DNA from: Streptomyces cupreus
GTDB taxonomy: Bacteria; Actinomycetota; Actinomycetes; Streptomycetales; Streptomycetaceae
Direction: 5' to 3'
Length of the DNA stretch: 64,000 nt
Assembly: GCF_014257025.1 (NCBI RefSeq)
Contig: NZ_JACMSF010000045.1
Span: 1 to 64,000, forward strand
Under the pieces are notes generated by a model. It was not told the DNA's origin, made no database searches, and was given only the letters and a program-made list of their open reading frames with translations. This document shows positions 1-8,703 of the stretch, piece by piece (within the stretch, counting starts at the first letter, position 1; each line of letters starts with the position of its first letter). The position numbers were made by a program, and so were the translations under genes.

Positions 1-16
1 AACCCGGCGGTAGAGA

Positions 17-1283
17 TCAAGGTGGCTGCCGGGGTGAGCCAGGAGCGAGTGGCGCGTAATGCCCTGGGCCAGCAGGGCGGTTGGGGCTGGTGGGGTGAGG
101 CGGTGCCCCCTCTCTGGCCGCTCGTCGGGGCAGGGGTCGGGTGCGGTGGCATCCAGCGCCCCGGGTGGGGCGAAACCACTGGTCCCAGCAGAACGAGAAG
201 GCGCAGTTGACCAGGGTCTGGTGGCGGCGGATGGCGTGGTCGGAGGGAACTGGAAGTCTGCCCAGCCGAGTTCGTCCTTGATCTGCTTGTAGCGCTGCTC
301 GATCCACGGCCGCAGCCCGTAGAGCCGCACGATTTCGGCAAGGTCGGCCGACGGGTGCGGACTGGTGACGGCGTGCGGGGCGTCGGGATGAGGCAGGTTG
401 GTGGCCAGGTACCAGGTCGCCTTCTCCGACAGGGTGGCCGGTCGGTGGTGGCCACGACCAGGCGGCAGGGGCTGTCGGGGCCGTAGCCGCCCAGGCTCGC
501 GTCGGCGGCCCACCAGCTCTCGGTGTGCCCGTCGCGGAAGCGGCGCTCGACGGGTGTCCACTCGCCGGGTTGGCCGGCGTCCCACCAGACCAGAGCGGGT
601 GCGGTGTCGACGGGGTTGTGCGGCTGGTCGGCCGGGGATCACGTACCGTTGCGCCGCTTGAGGGCCACCACGTAGGCCAGCCCGGCGTCGCACAGCGTGA
701 AGTACCAGTCGTCGCTGACGGAGTAGGCGCAGTCGGCGACCACCGCCCGGAAGCCGAAGCCCGCCTCCTTGCCTCGGGCCGCAAGATCGGCGGCCAGCTG
801 CGGTTTAGTGCGGAAGGCCGGCTCACCGGCCGCGGGCGAAGTGGTGGGCGGGTGTGTAGCAAGTCGCGTGCAACGGGTAGTACACGCGGCCGTCGGTCCA
901 CACCGTGGTCACCGTGACGATGCCGTTGTCGGTCTTGCCCAGCCGGCCCAGCCACTGCCGTCCCACATGCGCGATCGCCGTGCCGTCCTTGCGGTCCCCG
1001 GAGTCGTCGATCACGATGACCCCGCCACCGTGCGGAGCGGTCGTTGTCTGGCCGCGCAGCAGGTCAAGTCGTCGGTCGTTGACTTGCTCGGCGTTCCAGG
1101 TGGACTCGGACAGGAAGAACTGCAGCCGCTGCGCTGCCGCCGCTCCCGCGGCGCGAGCAGCCCGGTCAAGTACTCGCGAAACCCCCGCCGCTGGGCGAGG
1201 CCGGCAAAGAGGTCGTCGAACCGGTCCGCGGACTCCTCCCAAGGGCCTGGGGCGGGCTGAAACGAACGGCGGGCAGTCATCAT
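17..1283 (-). pseudogene. IS701-type transposase remnant (frameshifted)
   Basis: The minus strand carries recognisable pieces of an IS701-family DDE transposase, spread over different frames and interrupted by stops. The N-terminal piece has RFDDLFAGLAQRRGFREYLTGLL. The middle piece has the catalytic-region signature IVIDDSGDRKDGTAIAHV followed by RQWLGRLGKTDNGIV. A third piece reads FRAVVADCAYSVSDDWYF, and the C-terminal piece has LRPWIEQRYKQIKDELGW. Frame changes fall near 1130-1160 and near 838, with a stop near 645. The element cannot encode an intact protein. It may extend past the left edge, and no terminal inverted repeats were identified. The family call is firm; the exact ends are not. 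Confidence 0.8.
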
Positions 1284-1352
1284 CAGCCCCCAGCATGGCA
1301 GTTGACTCGTACCCACCGCTCTACGACCGAACCAGCCAGCCGTCAACCCACG

Positions 1353-2681
1353 CTACCGCCGGGTTAACGAACTACCGGTACCAGCGCGGCTTGTGCCAGC
1401 GGATGCGCGCCGTCCGGCCGCCGTAGGGCAGATGCCGAGGCGCAGTGACGCGCCGGTCCTTTCACCCTCGCCGCGCTCCGCAGCAGGATCGGGAGTGAAG
1501 TCCGCTGACCCTCGGCTGATCCGGGCGAGCGGTGCGAACAGGCTCGCCGCCAGGACGATGGGAATTCGCTGTCGGAACACAAGGCCGATGTTCGCGAAGC
1601 TGATCGAATAGGCGACCACACTCGGGACGATGAACGCCAGGAGCACCCAGAACGACGTGCGGTCCCTCTTCCACAACCGCCGCGCCCCGATCGTTGCGAG
1701 CACTGCCAGGATGTACCAGATCAGCGCGTCGATCTTGCCCAGCTGGAGCGCCAGAGTCCCACTTTCCCAGGGGAAAGGCGCGAAGACGGTGTAGACCAAC
1801 CGCAGGGCGAACGAAGCGATTGAGTCGTCGTCGAGTGCAACTCCCGACCCTCCCACGAGCAGGGCCTGATGCACCGTCTCGGACTGCGCCAGGGCGAGCT
1901 GCGCATGAAGACTTCCCGCTACGCCGTCGCCGCCTTTCTCAGAAATGAGGAGTGCCGCCGCCGTGCCAGTCATCGCAATACAGGCGATAGCCCGCATCGA
2001 CACCAGCTTCACAGGCCGGAACATCCCGATGAGGAGCGGTGGGATGCAGAGAAAAACCATGTACGACCGGACGTACCAGAGCGCCCACAGCAACGGCACG
2101 GCCGGTAGAAGCCTTGCCACTCCGGGTCGCTTCGCGCAGCACACGGCGGTCGCGACGCAAGCGATGACGAGAAACGCGTTGAATCCGTCCTTATACATGT
2201 CGGAGGTGTGCAGGACGAACGACGGCAGAAAGGCCGAGACGGTGAGCAGCCAGAAGGCCATGCGATCCGGCGCCCCCAGCGCAAGCGCTGTCCGGTAGAG
2301 GATGATGCATGTCGCGCAGGCAACGAAGGCTACGAATGCGGTACACGCCAGCGGCGCGGAACCGCCGCATGCGTACATGATTAGTGCGAACAGATTACAC
2401 GGCAGGGGCACGCGGACGGCGGATAGCTCGTCCACCGTGACAAACGAAATCCCATTTTGTTGCCACAATTGCACGATAGTGCGTGCAATTGCCTCGTAGC
2501 CCAGATTGTCGCCACCGTAGCCGATCGCGTCCACGCGGGTCACAGTGATGTGAACGGCGAGGCGGAGCGCGAACGCCGGCACCAGCACGGCCAGGCACCG
2601 AACCACATTTATCCTGGGGGCGGCAAACAGTACCGTCACGAACAGTGCCAGCGCAATGACCGCCACCAAAAGGATCTCCAC
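1353..2681 (-). CDS. Polytopic membrane protein, Wzy/GT-C-like (glycan assembly)
   Basis: About 442 residues with roughly ten hydrophobic segments and a short charged C-terminal tail, so an integral membrane protein. I do not recognise a precise family. A conserved-looking extracytoplasmic patch (DAIGYGGDNLGYEAIARTI) follows the second TM. Size and layout resemble polysaccharide polymerases (Wzy) or GT-C transferases, and the neighbouring glycosyltransferases and flippase support a glycan-assembly role; this is inference. The GTG at 2681 is chosen because AGGCAGGAAA lies just upstream and the protein then starts directly with a TM segment; an ATG at 2801 would add 40 polar residues. A TTA codon at 1365-1367, six codons before the end of the gene when its stop is included, suggests bldA dependence. 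GC content looks lower than in the housekeeping genes further right. Confidence 0.6.
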   Translation of the reverse strand: MEILLVAVIALALFVTVLFAAPRINVVRCLAVLVPAFALRLAVHITVTRVDAIGYGGDNLGYEAIARTIVQLWQQNGISFVTVDELSAVRVPLPCNLFALIMYACGGSAPLACTAFVAFVACATCIILYRTALALGAPDRMAFWLLTVSAFLPSFVLHTSDMYKDGFNAFLVIACVATAVCCAKRPGVARLLPAVPLLWALWYVRSYMVFLCIPPLLIGMFRPVKLVSMRAIACIAMTGTAAALLISEKGGDGVAGSLHAQLALAQSETVHQALLVGGSGVALDDDSIASFALRLVYTVFAPFPWESGTLALQLGKIDALIWYILAVLATIGARRLWKRDRTSFWVLLAFIVPSVVAYSISFANIGLVFRQRIPIVLAASLFAPLARISRGSADFTPDPAAERGEGERTGASLRLGICPTAAGRRASAGTSRAGTGSSLTRR

Positions 2682-2816
2682 CTGCGTTTCCTGCCTCTCC
2701 AAGGTCTCGTAAAGAGATCCGCCCCGGGCCGTGCCGCGGGTCCATTCCGCCCGCCTCGATCTATCAATAACCCATCTCGATGCCGAAGTCAGGGCTGGCA
2801 TGCTGGGTCTTCGAAA

Positions 2817-3322
2817 TTAATGGGGGTGCGTGTCTCGCCGGCTTCGGCGGGTGGTTGCGCAGCGTGACCGGAGGCGCTGGTTCTCTCGGTTCGTGAAGGC
2901 GAAGGCGTTGCGGGCTTCGAGCTTGATGAGGTGCGGTTGTTGCCCTCGGACCTCGGCCAGGACGAGGAGTTCGGGCAGGTGGGCGTGGAAGCGGTAGCGG
3001 GCACGTGGATCTGCCGTCCGTAGGTCCCCGTGTGGTCCAACTCGATATTGAGCAGGGCGAGTTGCTCTTCGGTGAGGTCTTCCTTGCTGCGGCGCAGGAG
3101 TGTGCGGACGGTGTAGATGCCGTCGCCCTTGCGGGCCCGGCGGCCCTGCTGCTTCCAAGTCGGCGCGGTGAAGTTGCCCCGCACCAACTGCAAGACGGCG
3201 AGCGGTGAAGCGGGTCCGGTCGGATCCGGAAGCATCGGCGGGTCCCTCAAGGCAGGCGACGTAAGCACCGCCGATGCTTCTCTGCTGTCCACACCCCACG
3301 CGGTCCGATGACGCCACATCAC
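2817..3322 (-). pseudogene. ISL3-type transposase C-terminal remnant
   Basis: The minus-strand reading contains TVRTLLRRSKEDLTEEQLALLNIEL followed, in a shifted frame, by KLEARNAFAFTNRENQRLRSRC. That second piece matches the C-terminal end of ISL3/IS204-family transposases, where KL.AR.A.GF.N..N...R.RC.. is typical. The catalytic part is missing and the middle is deleted and frameshifted, so this is a dead fragment. It sits between the membrane-protein gene and the first epimerase of the glycan island, evidence of past insertion and deletion here. Confidence 0.6.
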
Positions 3323-3373
3323 CCAACTGAGCGACCCCGACGGCGATCACCGAAAACGTCGAAAGTCGAGAGT

Positions 3374-4345
3374 TCACCCGATCGGGGTCAGCGACTGTGC
3401 AGCCGGTGCTGCGTACTGCGGAAGGCGCTGGAACCAGCGCAGCGTCTCGGTCAGACCCTCGTCGAACGACGCCGCTGCGACATCCGGGAACAGCTCCCGC
3501 AGCAGACGGTCGTCGGCTTGCGAGTCCCGCACGTCTCCCCGGCGCGGGGGTTCGTGCACGATCTCCAGGGGTGCATCCAGGACGGACGCCATGCGCTGGG
3601 CAAGATCGAGGACCGACACTCGCGTGCCGAAGGCGAGGTTCACCGGGCTGCTGGAGGTGACGCGCCGAAGGGCGGCATCGGCCAGAATCCGTGCGACCGT
3701 TCCCACGTAGGTGAAGTCACGGGTCTGCCGCCCGTCGCCGAAGACCCTCAGCGGCACACGGCGCATCATGGCGTCGGCGAAGGCCGGAACTACTGCGGCG
3801 TAGGCGTGGCCGGCGGGCTGCAGTGGCCCGTACACGTTGAAGAAGCGCAACGCGAGGGTCGGCAGGTCGAAGGCCGACCCGTAGGCGAGTACGTATGACT
3901 CGGTCGCAAGTTTACTCGCGGCGTACGGGCTTAGCGGGCGGGTTGGAAGCTCCTCGTGCTTGGGCAGATCCGGGACCGACCCGTATACGGAGGACGACGA
4001 GGCGGCGACCACATGGACACCCCGCGCCCGGCACGCTTCCAGCACGCGCATGGTCCCGGTCGCGTTGACCTCATGACTGGCGAAAGGATCCTCGAGGGAG
4101 CGCGGCACGGAGGGGCGGGCGGCCAGATGGACGACGGCATCCGCGCGGTGGAGCACCGCGTCGAGGAGCTCCCGGTCCAGAATGCTTCCCTCGACCAACT
4201 CCACGCCTGTGCCGGCGAGATTGGCCGCCGATCCGGTGCTCAGGTCGTCGAGGGCGACGACGTTGCTGATGCCGGGCCGCGAGACGAGTTCCTTGCACAG
4301 GTTCGCTCCGATGAAACCTGCACCTCCGGTAATGACGATGTTCAC
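3374..4345 (-). CDS. NAD-dependent sugar-nucleotide epimerase/dehydratase (SDR)
   Basis: 323-residue extended short-chain dehydrogenase. The Rossmann motif TGGAGFIG is at residues 6-13, the SSSSVYG active-site serine region at about 116-122, and the catalytic Y141-xxx-K145 is in YAASK. This pattern fits UDP-glucose/UDP-GlcNAc 4-epimerases (GalE/WbpP type), which interconvert gluco and galacto sugar nucleotides in the cytoplasm; the exact substrate cannot be read. The GTG start at 4345 is preceded by AAAGGAG and overlaps the stop of the upstream glycosyltransferase as GTGA, so the two genes are translationally coupled. It is the last gene of that minus-strand pair. An upstream ATG at 4381 is unlikely because it would lie inside the coupled gene. 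Confidence 0.85.
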   Translation of the reverse strand: MNIVITGGAGFIGANLCKELVSRPGISNVVALDDLSTGSAANLAGTGVELVEGSILDRELLDAVLHRADAVVHLAARPSVPRSLEDPFASHEVNATGTMRVLEACRARGVHVVAASSSSVYGSVPDLPKHEELPTRPLSPYAASKLATESYVLAYGSAFDLPTLALRFFNVYGPLQPAGHAYAAVVPAFADAMMRRVPLRVFGDGRQTRDFTYVGTVARILADAALRRVTSSSPVNLAFGTRVSVLDLAQRMASVLDAPLEIVHEPPRRGDVRDSQADDRLLRELFPDVAAASFDEGLTETLRWFQRLPQYAAPAAQSLTPIG

Positions 4346-5550
4346 TGCTGGTCTCCTTTCCGTAGGGATGCGGGCCACCACCCATGTGCGACCGCGATGG
4401 AGGTGTAGACGTCCTGAATGTCGGTCACGAGGCGCTGCGCCCCGAACCGCTGCGCCGTCCAGGCGGCCGCACGTTCACCCATCCGCCGCCGCAGCGGCTC
4501 GTCGTGCAGCAATCGCACGGTGTGTCCGGCGAGTTCGGCGGGGCTGGTGGAGGCCAGGAGTCCGGTCTCCTTGTCCCGTACCACCTCCGCGACGCTGCCC
4601 ACGTTCGTGGCGACAACGGGCACCCCCGCCTGACCGGCTTCGATGAGACTGAGCGGCATCCCCTCGTTGTCGGAGGTGAGCAGCACCACGTCCGCCGCGG
4701 CGTGCACGGTCTCCACGTCGGACCGCCAGCCGAGCAGATGTAGTGCGGACCCGAGGTCGCTCACCGAGGCGAGGGCGTCCTGCTGTTCGCCCTCTCCGCA
4801 CACCAGGAAGACGGCGTCCGGTACGGCCCGGTGCACCTCTCGGGCCACCTCCAGGAACCGGTCGGGCCGCTTGATCCGGGTCACTCGCCCGACGTAGGCG
4901 ACCACGGGGCACCGTTCGGGCAGACCGAGGCGCCTGCGTGCTTCGACGCGCCCCGGCGGTGTGGGAAGGGTCGTTCCGGGCGGGACGACGACGTACTGCT
5001 CGGGCCGGCCGATGCCGGCGGCCAGCAGTTCGTCTTGGACACGCGCCCCTACGGACAGCAGCCGGTCGCAGTGACGCGCGAGCCGTCGTTCGGTTCCGAC
5101 CACCAGGCGGGTCTTGACGGGGGAGAAGTACCCGTGCAGCAGATGCCCGTGAAAGGTATGCACCCGCGCGGGTACCCGGGCCATCACCGCCGCGACCCGT
5201 CCCAGCGCACCGGCCTTGGCCGTGTGGGTGTGCACGATGTGGGGTCTGAACCGGCGCATGGCCGCGATGAGTTCGGCGAGCGCCCGAAGGTCGTCGGCGG
5301 GGCGCACCGCTCGGCCGAGTGCCGGAATGCGGGTGACCGAAACGTCGGGGGCGCAGTGGTCGATGTAGTCCGCCTCGTCCGGTCCCACTGATCCGGCGAA
5401 CAGACGATGGTCGAAGCGTTCAGGGTCGAGCCTCCGCATCAATGTGGAGACCTGGAGGGCGGGTCCGCCGACGTTCATCCGAGCGATGACCCTTATCACC
5501 TTGACGCGCGGAGGGCGGAAGTCCTCGAGGTGCCCGCTTGTGATCGACAT
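4342..5550 (-). CDS. Glycosyltransferase family 4
   Basis: About 402 residues with the GT-B two-domain layout of GT4 enzymes. The N-terminal acceptor half carries ARMNVGGPALQVSTL and HTHTAKAG. The C-terminal donor-binding half carries AYVGRVTRIKRPDRFLEVA, VFLVCGEG and the E-x7-E nucleotide-sugar motif in DNEGMPLSLIEAG. It would add one sugar to a lipid-linked or nucleotide-activated acceptor on the cytoplasmic face; donor and acceptor are unknown. The ATG at 5550 is a tentative choice, as no clear Shine-Dalgarno sequence is visible for it or for the ATG at 5574. It is divergent from the next glycosyltransferase across only about 40 bases, so the two promoters must overlap or lie inside coding sequence. 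It is coupled to the epimerase downstream. Confidence 0.85.
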   Translation of the reverse strand: MSITSGHLEDFRPPRVKVIRVIARMNVGGPALQVSTLMRRLDPERFDHRLFAGSVGPDEADYIDHCAPDVSVTRIPALGRAVRPADDLRALAELIAAMRRFRPHIVHTHTAKAGALGRVAAVMARVPARVHTFHGHLLHGYFSPVKTRLVVGTERRLARHCDRLLSVGARVQDELLAAGIGRPEQYVVVPPGTTLPTPPGRVEARRRLGLPERCPVVAYVGRVTRIKRPDRFLEVAREVHRAVPDAVFLVCGEGEQQDALASVSDLGSALHLLGWRSDVETVHAAADVVLLTSDNEGMPLSLIEAGQAGVPVVATNVGSVAEVVRDKETGLLASTSPAELAGHTVRLLHDEPLRRRMGERAAAWTAQRFGAQRLVTDIQDVYTSIAVAHGWWPASLRKGDQQ

Positions 5551-5590
5551 GACGAATACACTAAACCACGACATATCGAAATAAAGCGGA

Positions 5591-6796
5591 ATGCGGAGTG
5601 TGCCCCATATGCCCTTGAAGGAAGAAGAACCAGCGACGCGGTCCGTCCCTCACACAGTCCGACCGGACCCGACCCCCGACCGGGTGCACCTGATGATCTG
5701 TGAGCTCGGCCTCGGGGGGGCGGAGAAGCAGATCACCCTTCTGGCCCGGGAGTTGAGTGAGCGGGGCATCACAACGGACCTGCTGGTCATGTTCGGCAGA
5801 GGGCCGCGCGAAGAGGAGCTGCTGGGCTCCGGGGTGAGGATCGTGGACCTCGGATTCCGGCGCCGCAAGGCCGTGACCCTGCTGACCTGCCTGACGGCCA
5901 ACGCACGGGCCTTCGCCCGACTCGTCCTTCACCTCTGGCGGACTCGACCCCAGGTTCTGCAGACGTTTCTGTTTCACTCCTACCTGGTCGCCGCACCCGC
6001 AGCTCGGCTGGCGGGGGTACCGGTGATCGTGGCCGGGCGGCGCTGCCTCGGAGACGCCAGACGGGGTCGCCGCCTGGCGTTCGCCGCCGAGCGCATGGCG
6101 ACACGGTGGACGGACTCCGTGGTCGCCAATGCGCAGGCTGTCGCGGACGACGTACGCCGCAACGAGGGCGTACCGGCCTCCAAGATCACCGTGATCCCCA
6201 ACGGCATGCCCCGACAGGACCTCGAACCGGCACACGCGGCCACGGTCGAGACTCCGTTGCCCCTCGTAGTCTGCGTAGCCAACCTCATCGACTACAAGGG
6301 ACACCGGTACCTCCTCGACGCCTGTGCCCTGCTCCGCTCAAGAGCGCGCGAGTGCACCCTGCTGCTCATCGGGGATGGCCCGGAGCGCGCACCTCTGATG
6401 GCTCAGGCCCAACGGCTCGGAATCGACGTGCGGTTCCTGGGCACCCGTACCGACGTGGCGCGGTTCCTCGCGCGGGCCGACATGGTCGTCCTGCCGTCCC
6501 TGCACGAGGGATGCAGCAACGCCGTGATGGAGGCACTCGCGGCGGGCAGGCCGGTGGTTGCCACCGCAGTCGGCGGTACGCCGGAACTGCTGCGAGGGCG
6601 TGGCGTGCTGGTGCCTCCCGCGGACGCGGCCGCGCTCGCCGACGGTCTGCAGCGCCTGCTCGACGATCGTGAACTCGCCAACGAGTTCGGCCGGCGGGGC
6701 CACGCATGGGCTCGCGCCAACCTGAGCGTGGCGGCGATGACGGACCGCTACGTCTCCCTGTACCGCGAACTCCTGGGGCGGCGATGTGCGGCGTAG
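5591..6796 (+). CDS. Glycosyltransferase family 4
   Basis: 401 residues. An N-terminal LMICELGLGGAEKQITLLA motif is typical of GT4 enzymes that act on surface polysaccharides. The C-terminal half has VANLIDYKGHRYLLDA, LLIGDGPER and the E-x7-E motif within HEGCSNAVMEALAAGRPVVAT. It is predicted to be a retaining glycosyltransferase using a nucleotide-sugar donor on the cytoplasmic side. It heads a plus-strand operon in which all three genes overlap: its last 13 bases overlap the start of the amidotransferase gene. An alternative ATG at 5609 would remove six residues. Sugar specificity cannot be inferred. Confidence 0.85.
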   Translation: MRSVPHMPLKEEEPATRSVPHTVRPDPTPDRVHLMICELGLGGAEKQITLLARELSERGITTDLLVMFGRGPREEELLGSGVRIVDLGFRRRKAVTLLTCLTANARAFARLVLHLWRTRPQVLQTFLFHSYLVAAPAARLAGVPVIVAGRRCLGDARRGRRLAFAAERMATRWTDSVVANAQAVADDVRRNEGVPASKITVIPNGMPRQDLEPAHAATVETPLPLVVCVANLIDYKGHRYLLDACALLRSRARECTLLLIGDGPERAPLMAQAQRLGIDVRFLGTRTDVARFLARADMVVLPSLHEGCSNAVMEALAAGRPVVATAVGGTPELLRGRGVLVPPADAAALADGLQRLLDDRELANEFGRRGHAWARANLSVAAMTDRYVSLYRELLGRRCAA

Positions 6797-8703
6797 CGGG
6801 AATCGTGTCCACGACGCCTCCGGATCCCGGAGTCGTCCGGGCAATGTGCGATTTGATCGTCCATCGTGGCCCTGACGGCGAGGGATTCCACATTGGCGAG
6901 CAGGTGGCGCTCGGCATGCGACGTCTGGCCATCATCGACGTCGCCGGAGGTGATCAGCCGGTCTACAACGAGGACCGCAGCGTCGCGGCCGTGTTCAACG
7001 GCGAGATCTACAACTTCGCCGAGCTCCGCACGGAGCTACGGAACCTGGGCCACAGGTTCCGCACGGACAGCGACAGCGAGTGCCTGGTCCACTTGTACGA
7101 GGAGTACGGCGACGACCTGGTCCACCGGTTGCGCGGCATGTTCGCCTTCGCTCTGTGGGACGTGAACAAACGCCGACTGCTGCTGGCCCGCGACCGGGTG
7201 GGCAAGAAACCGCTGTATTACCACCAGGTCGGCAGGGAGTTGGTCTTCGCCTCCGAACTCAAGGCGCTGACCGTAGTCCCCTCGGTGCGCCGCGATCTGG
7301 ATCCGGTGGCCCTGCATCACTATCTGACCTACCAGTACGTCCCAGCCCCCTGGTCGATCTACCGAGGGGTGCGCAAACTGCCCCCCGGACATCTGCTCGT
7401 CTGGGAGAACGGCCAGGTGGACGTACGGCGCTACTGGGCGCTGGACTTCACCCCGGCCTACGTCGGCGACGAGCAGGAGGCGATTGAGCGGACCCGTGAG
7501 CTGCTGCTCGAGGCGACCCGCATCCGCATGGTCGCCGAGCGGCCGCTGGGCGCGTTCCTGTCCGGAGGCATCGACTCGTCCGCCGTGGTGGCCGCCATGG
7601 CACGGATCGCCGACGGACCAGTGAAGACGTTCGCCATCGGCTTCGACGACCCTCGCTACGACGAGCGGACACACGCCCGGACGGTGGCGCAGCGGTATGG
7701 AACCGACCACCACGAGCTGGTCGTCGAGAGTTCCGCGCTGGCCGTACTGCCCACCCTGGCCTGGCACTTCGACGAGCCCTTCGCCGACTCGTCCGCCATC
7801 CCGTCCTTCTACGTGGCCAGACTGAGCCGCGAGCACGTCACCGTGGCACTCAACGGCGACGGCGGCGACGAGGCCTTCGGCGGATACACGCGCTACGCCT
7901 TCATGTCCCGAGCGGGCGGCATCCGGATTCCTCGCGGGGCTCGGCTGGTTTTCCAGCGTCTGGGACGCTCGCTACTCCTCAACGGGCCGGACCGCTCGCG
8001 TCGTCGGAAGGCTGGCCAGGCACTGACCTTTCTCGGGGAGGAACCGCGGCGGCGCTACGCCCGGCTCATGTCGTACTTCACGCCCGAGCAGAAGGACGCC
8101 CTGTACACGGAGGGGATGCGCGAGGAACTATCGGGTATTGACAGCTACGACCTATTGGCTCAGGCGTTCCAGACTTCCGTCACGGACGATCGGGTCAATC
8201 AGCTCATGGACGTGGACGTCAACACCTATCTGCCCGGGGACCTTCTGGTGAAGGTGGACATCACGACCATGGCCAACTCCCTGGAGGCTCGCTCACCCTT
8301 CCTGGACCACCATCTGATGGAGTGGGCGGCAGGGCTACCGGGCGACCTCAAAGTACGGCGGGACACCACCAAGTACCTTCTGAAGAAGGCCGTGGAGGAC
8401 TGGCTGCCACCCGAACTCCTGCACCGGCCGAAGCAGGGATTCGGTGTTCCGCTGGGCCACTGGCTCCGCACCGAGCTGCGGGACCTGGCCTGGGACGTCC
8501 TGACAGACCGGACGGCCCGATCCAGAGGCCTGTTCCGGCCTGAAAGCGTGAAAGCCCTCCTGTCCGAGCACGAAGCGGGCAAGAACCACGCCAACAGGCT
8601 GTGGGCACTGATGCAGTTCGAACTGTGGCACCGCAGATTCGTGGATCAGGCTCTCACCGGTTCGCCCTCGTTGGCGCAAAAGATCCGGCAACACCGTGGC
8701 TGA
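6784..8703 (+). CDS. AsnB-like glutamine amidotransferase/asparagine synthase
   Basis: 639 residues beginning MCGVAGIV, so the N-terminal catalytic Cys2 of class II glutamine amidotransferases is exposed after Met removal. This fixes the start at 6784 even though it lies within the preceding gene. The amidotransferase domain spans about 2-200. The C-terminal ATP-pyrophosphatase domain has the P-loop SGGIDSS at 260-266 and NGDGGDEAFGGYTRY. Genuine asparagine synthetases share this build, but AsnB-like enzymes inside polysaccharide clusters (for example Pseudomonas WbpS and exosortase-associated amidotransferases) transfer ammonia to the carboxyl of uronic acids. The UDP-sugar dehydrogenase in the same island makes a uronamide-forming role plausible. 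The last 8 bases overlap the flippase gene. Confidence 0.85.
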   Translation: MCGVAGIVSTTPPDPGVVRAMCDLIVHRGPDGEGFHIGEQVALGMRRLAIIDVAGGDQPVYNEDRSVAAVFNGEIYNFAELRTELRNLGHRFRTDSDSECLVHLYEEYGDDLVHRLRGMFAFALWDVNKRRLLLARDRVGKKPLYYHQVGRELVFASELKALTVVPSVRRDLDPVALHHYLTYQYVPAPWSIYRGVRKLPPGHLLVWENGQVDVRRYWALDFTPAYVGDEQEAIERTRELLLEATRIRMVAERPLGAFLSGGIDSSAVVAAMARIADGPVKTFAIGFDDPRYDERTHARTVAQRYGTDHHELVVESSALAVLPTLAWHFDEPFADSSAIPSFYVARLSREHVTVALNGDGGDEAFGGYTRYAFMSRAGGIRIPRGARLVFQRLGRSLLLNGPDRSRRRKAGQALTFLGEEPRRRYARLMSYFTPEQKDALYTEGMREELSGIDSYDLLAQAFQTSVTDDRVNQLMDVDVNTYLPGDLLVKVDITTMANSLEARSPFLDHHLMEWAAGLPGDLKVRRDTTKYLLKKAVEDWLPPELLHRPKQGFGVPLGHWLRTELRDLAWDVLTDRTARSRGLFRPESVKALLSEHEAGKNHANRLWALMQFELWHRRFVDQALTGSPSLAQKIRQHRG

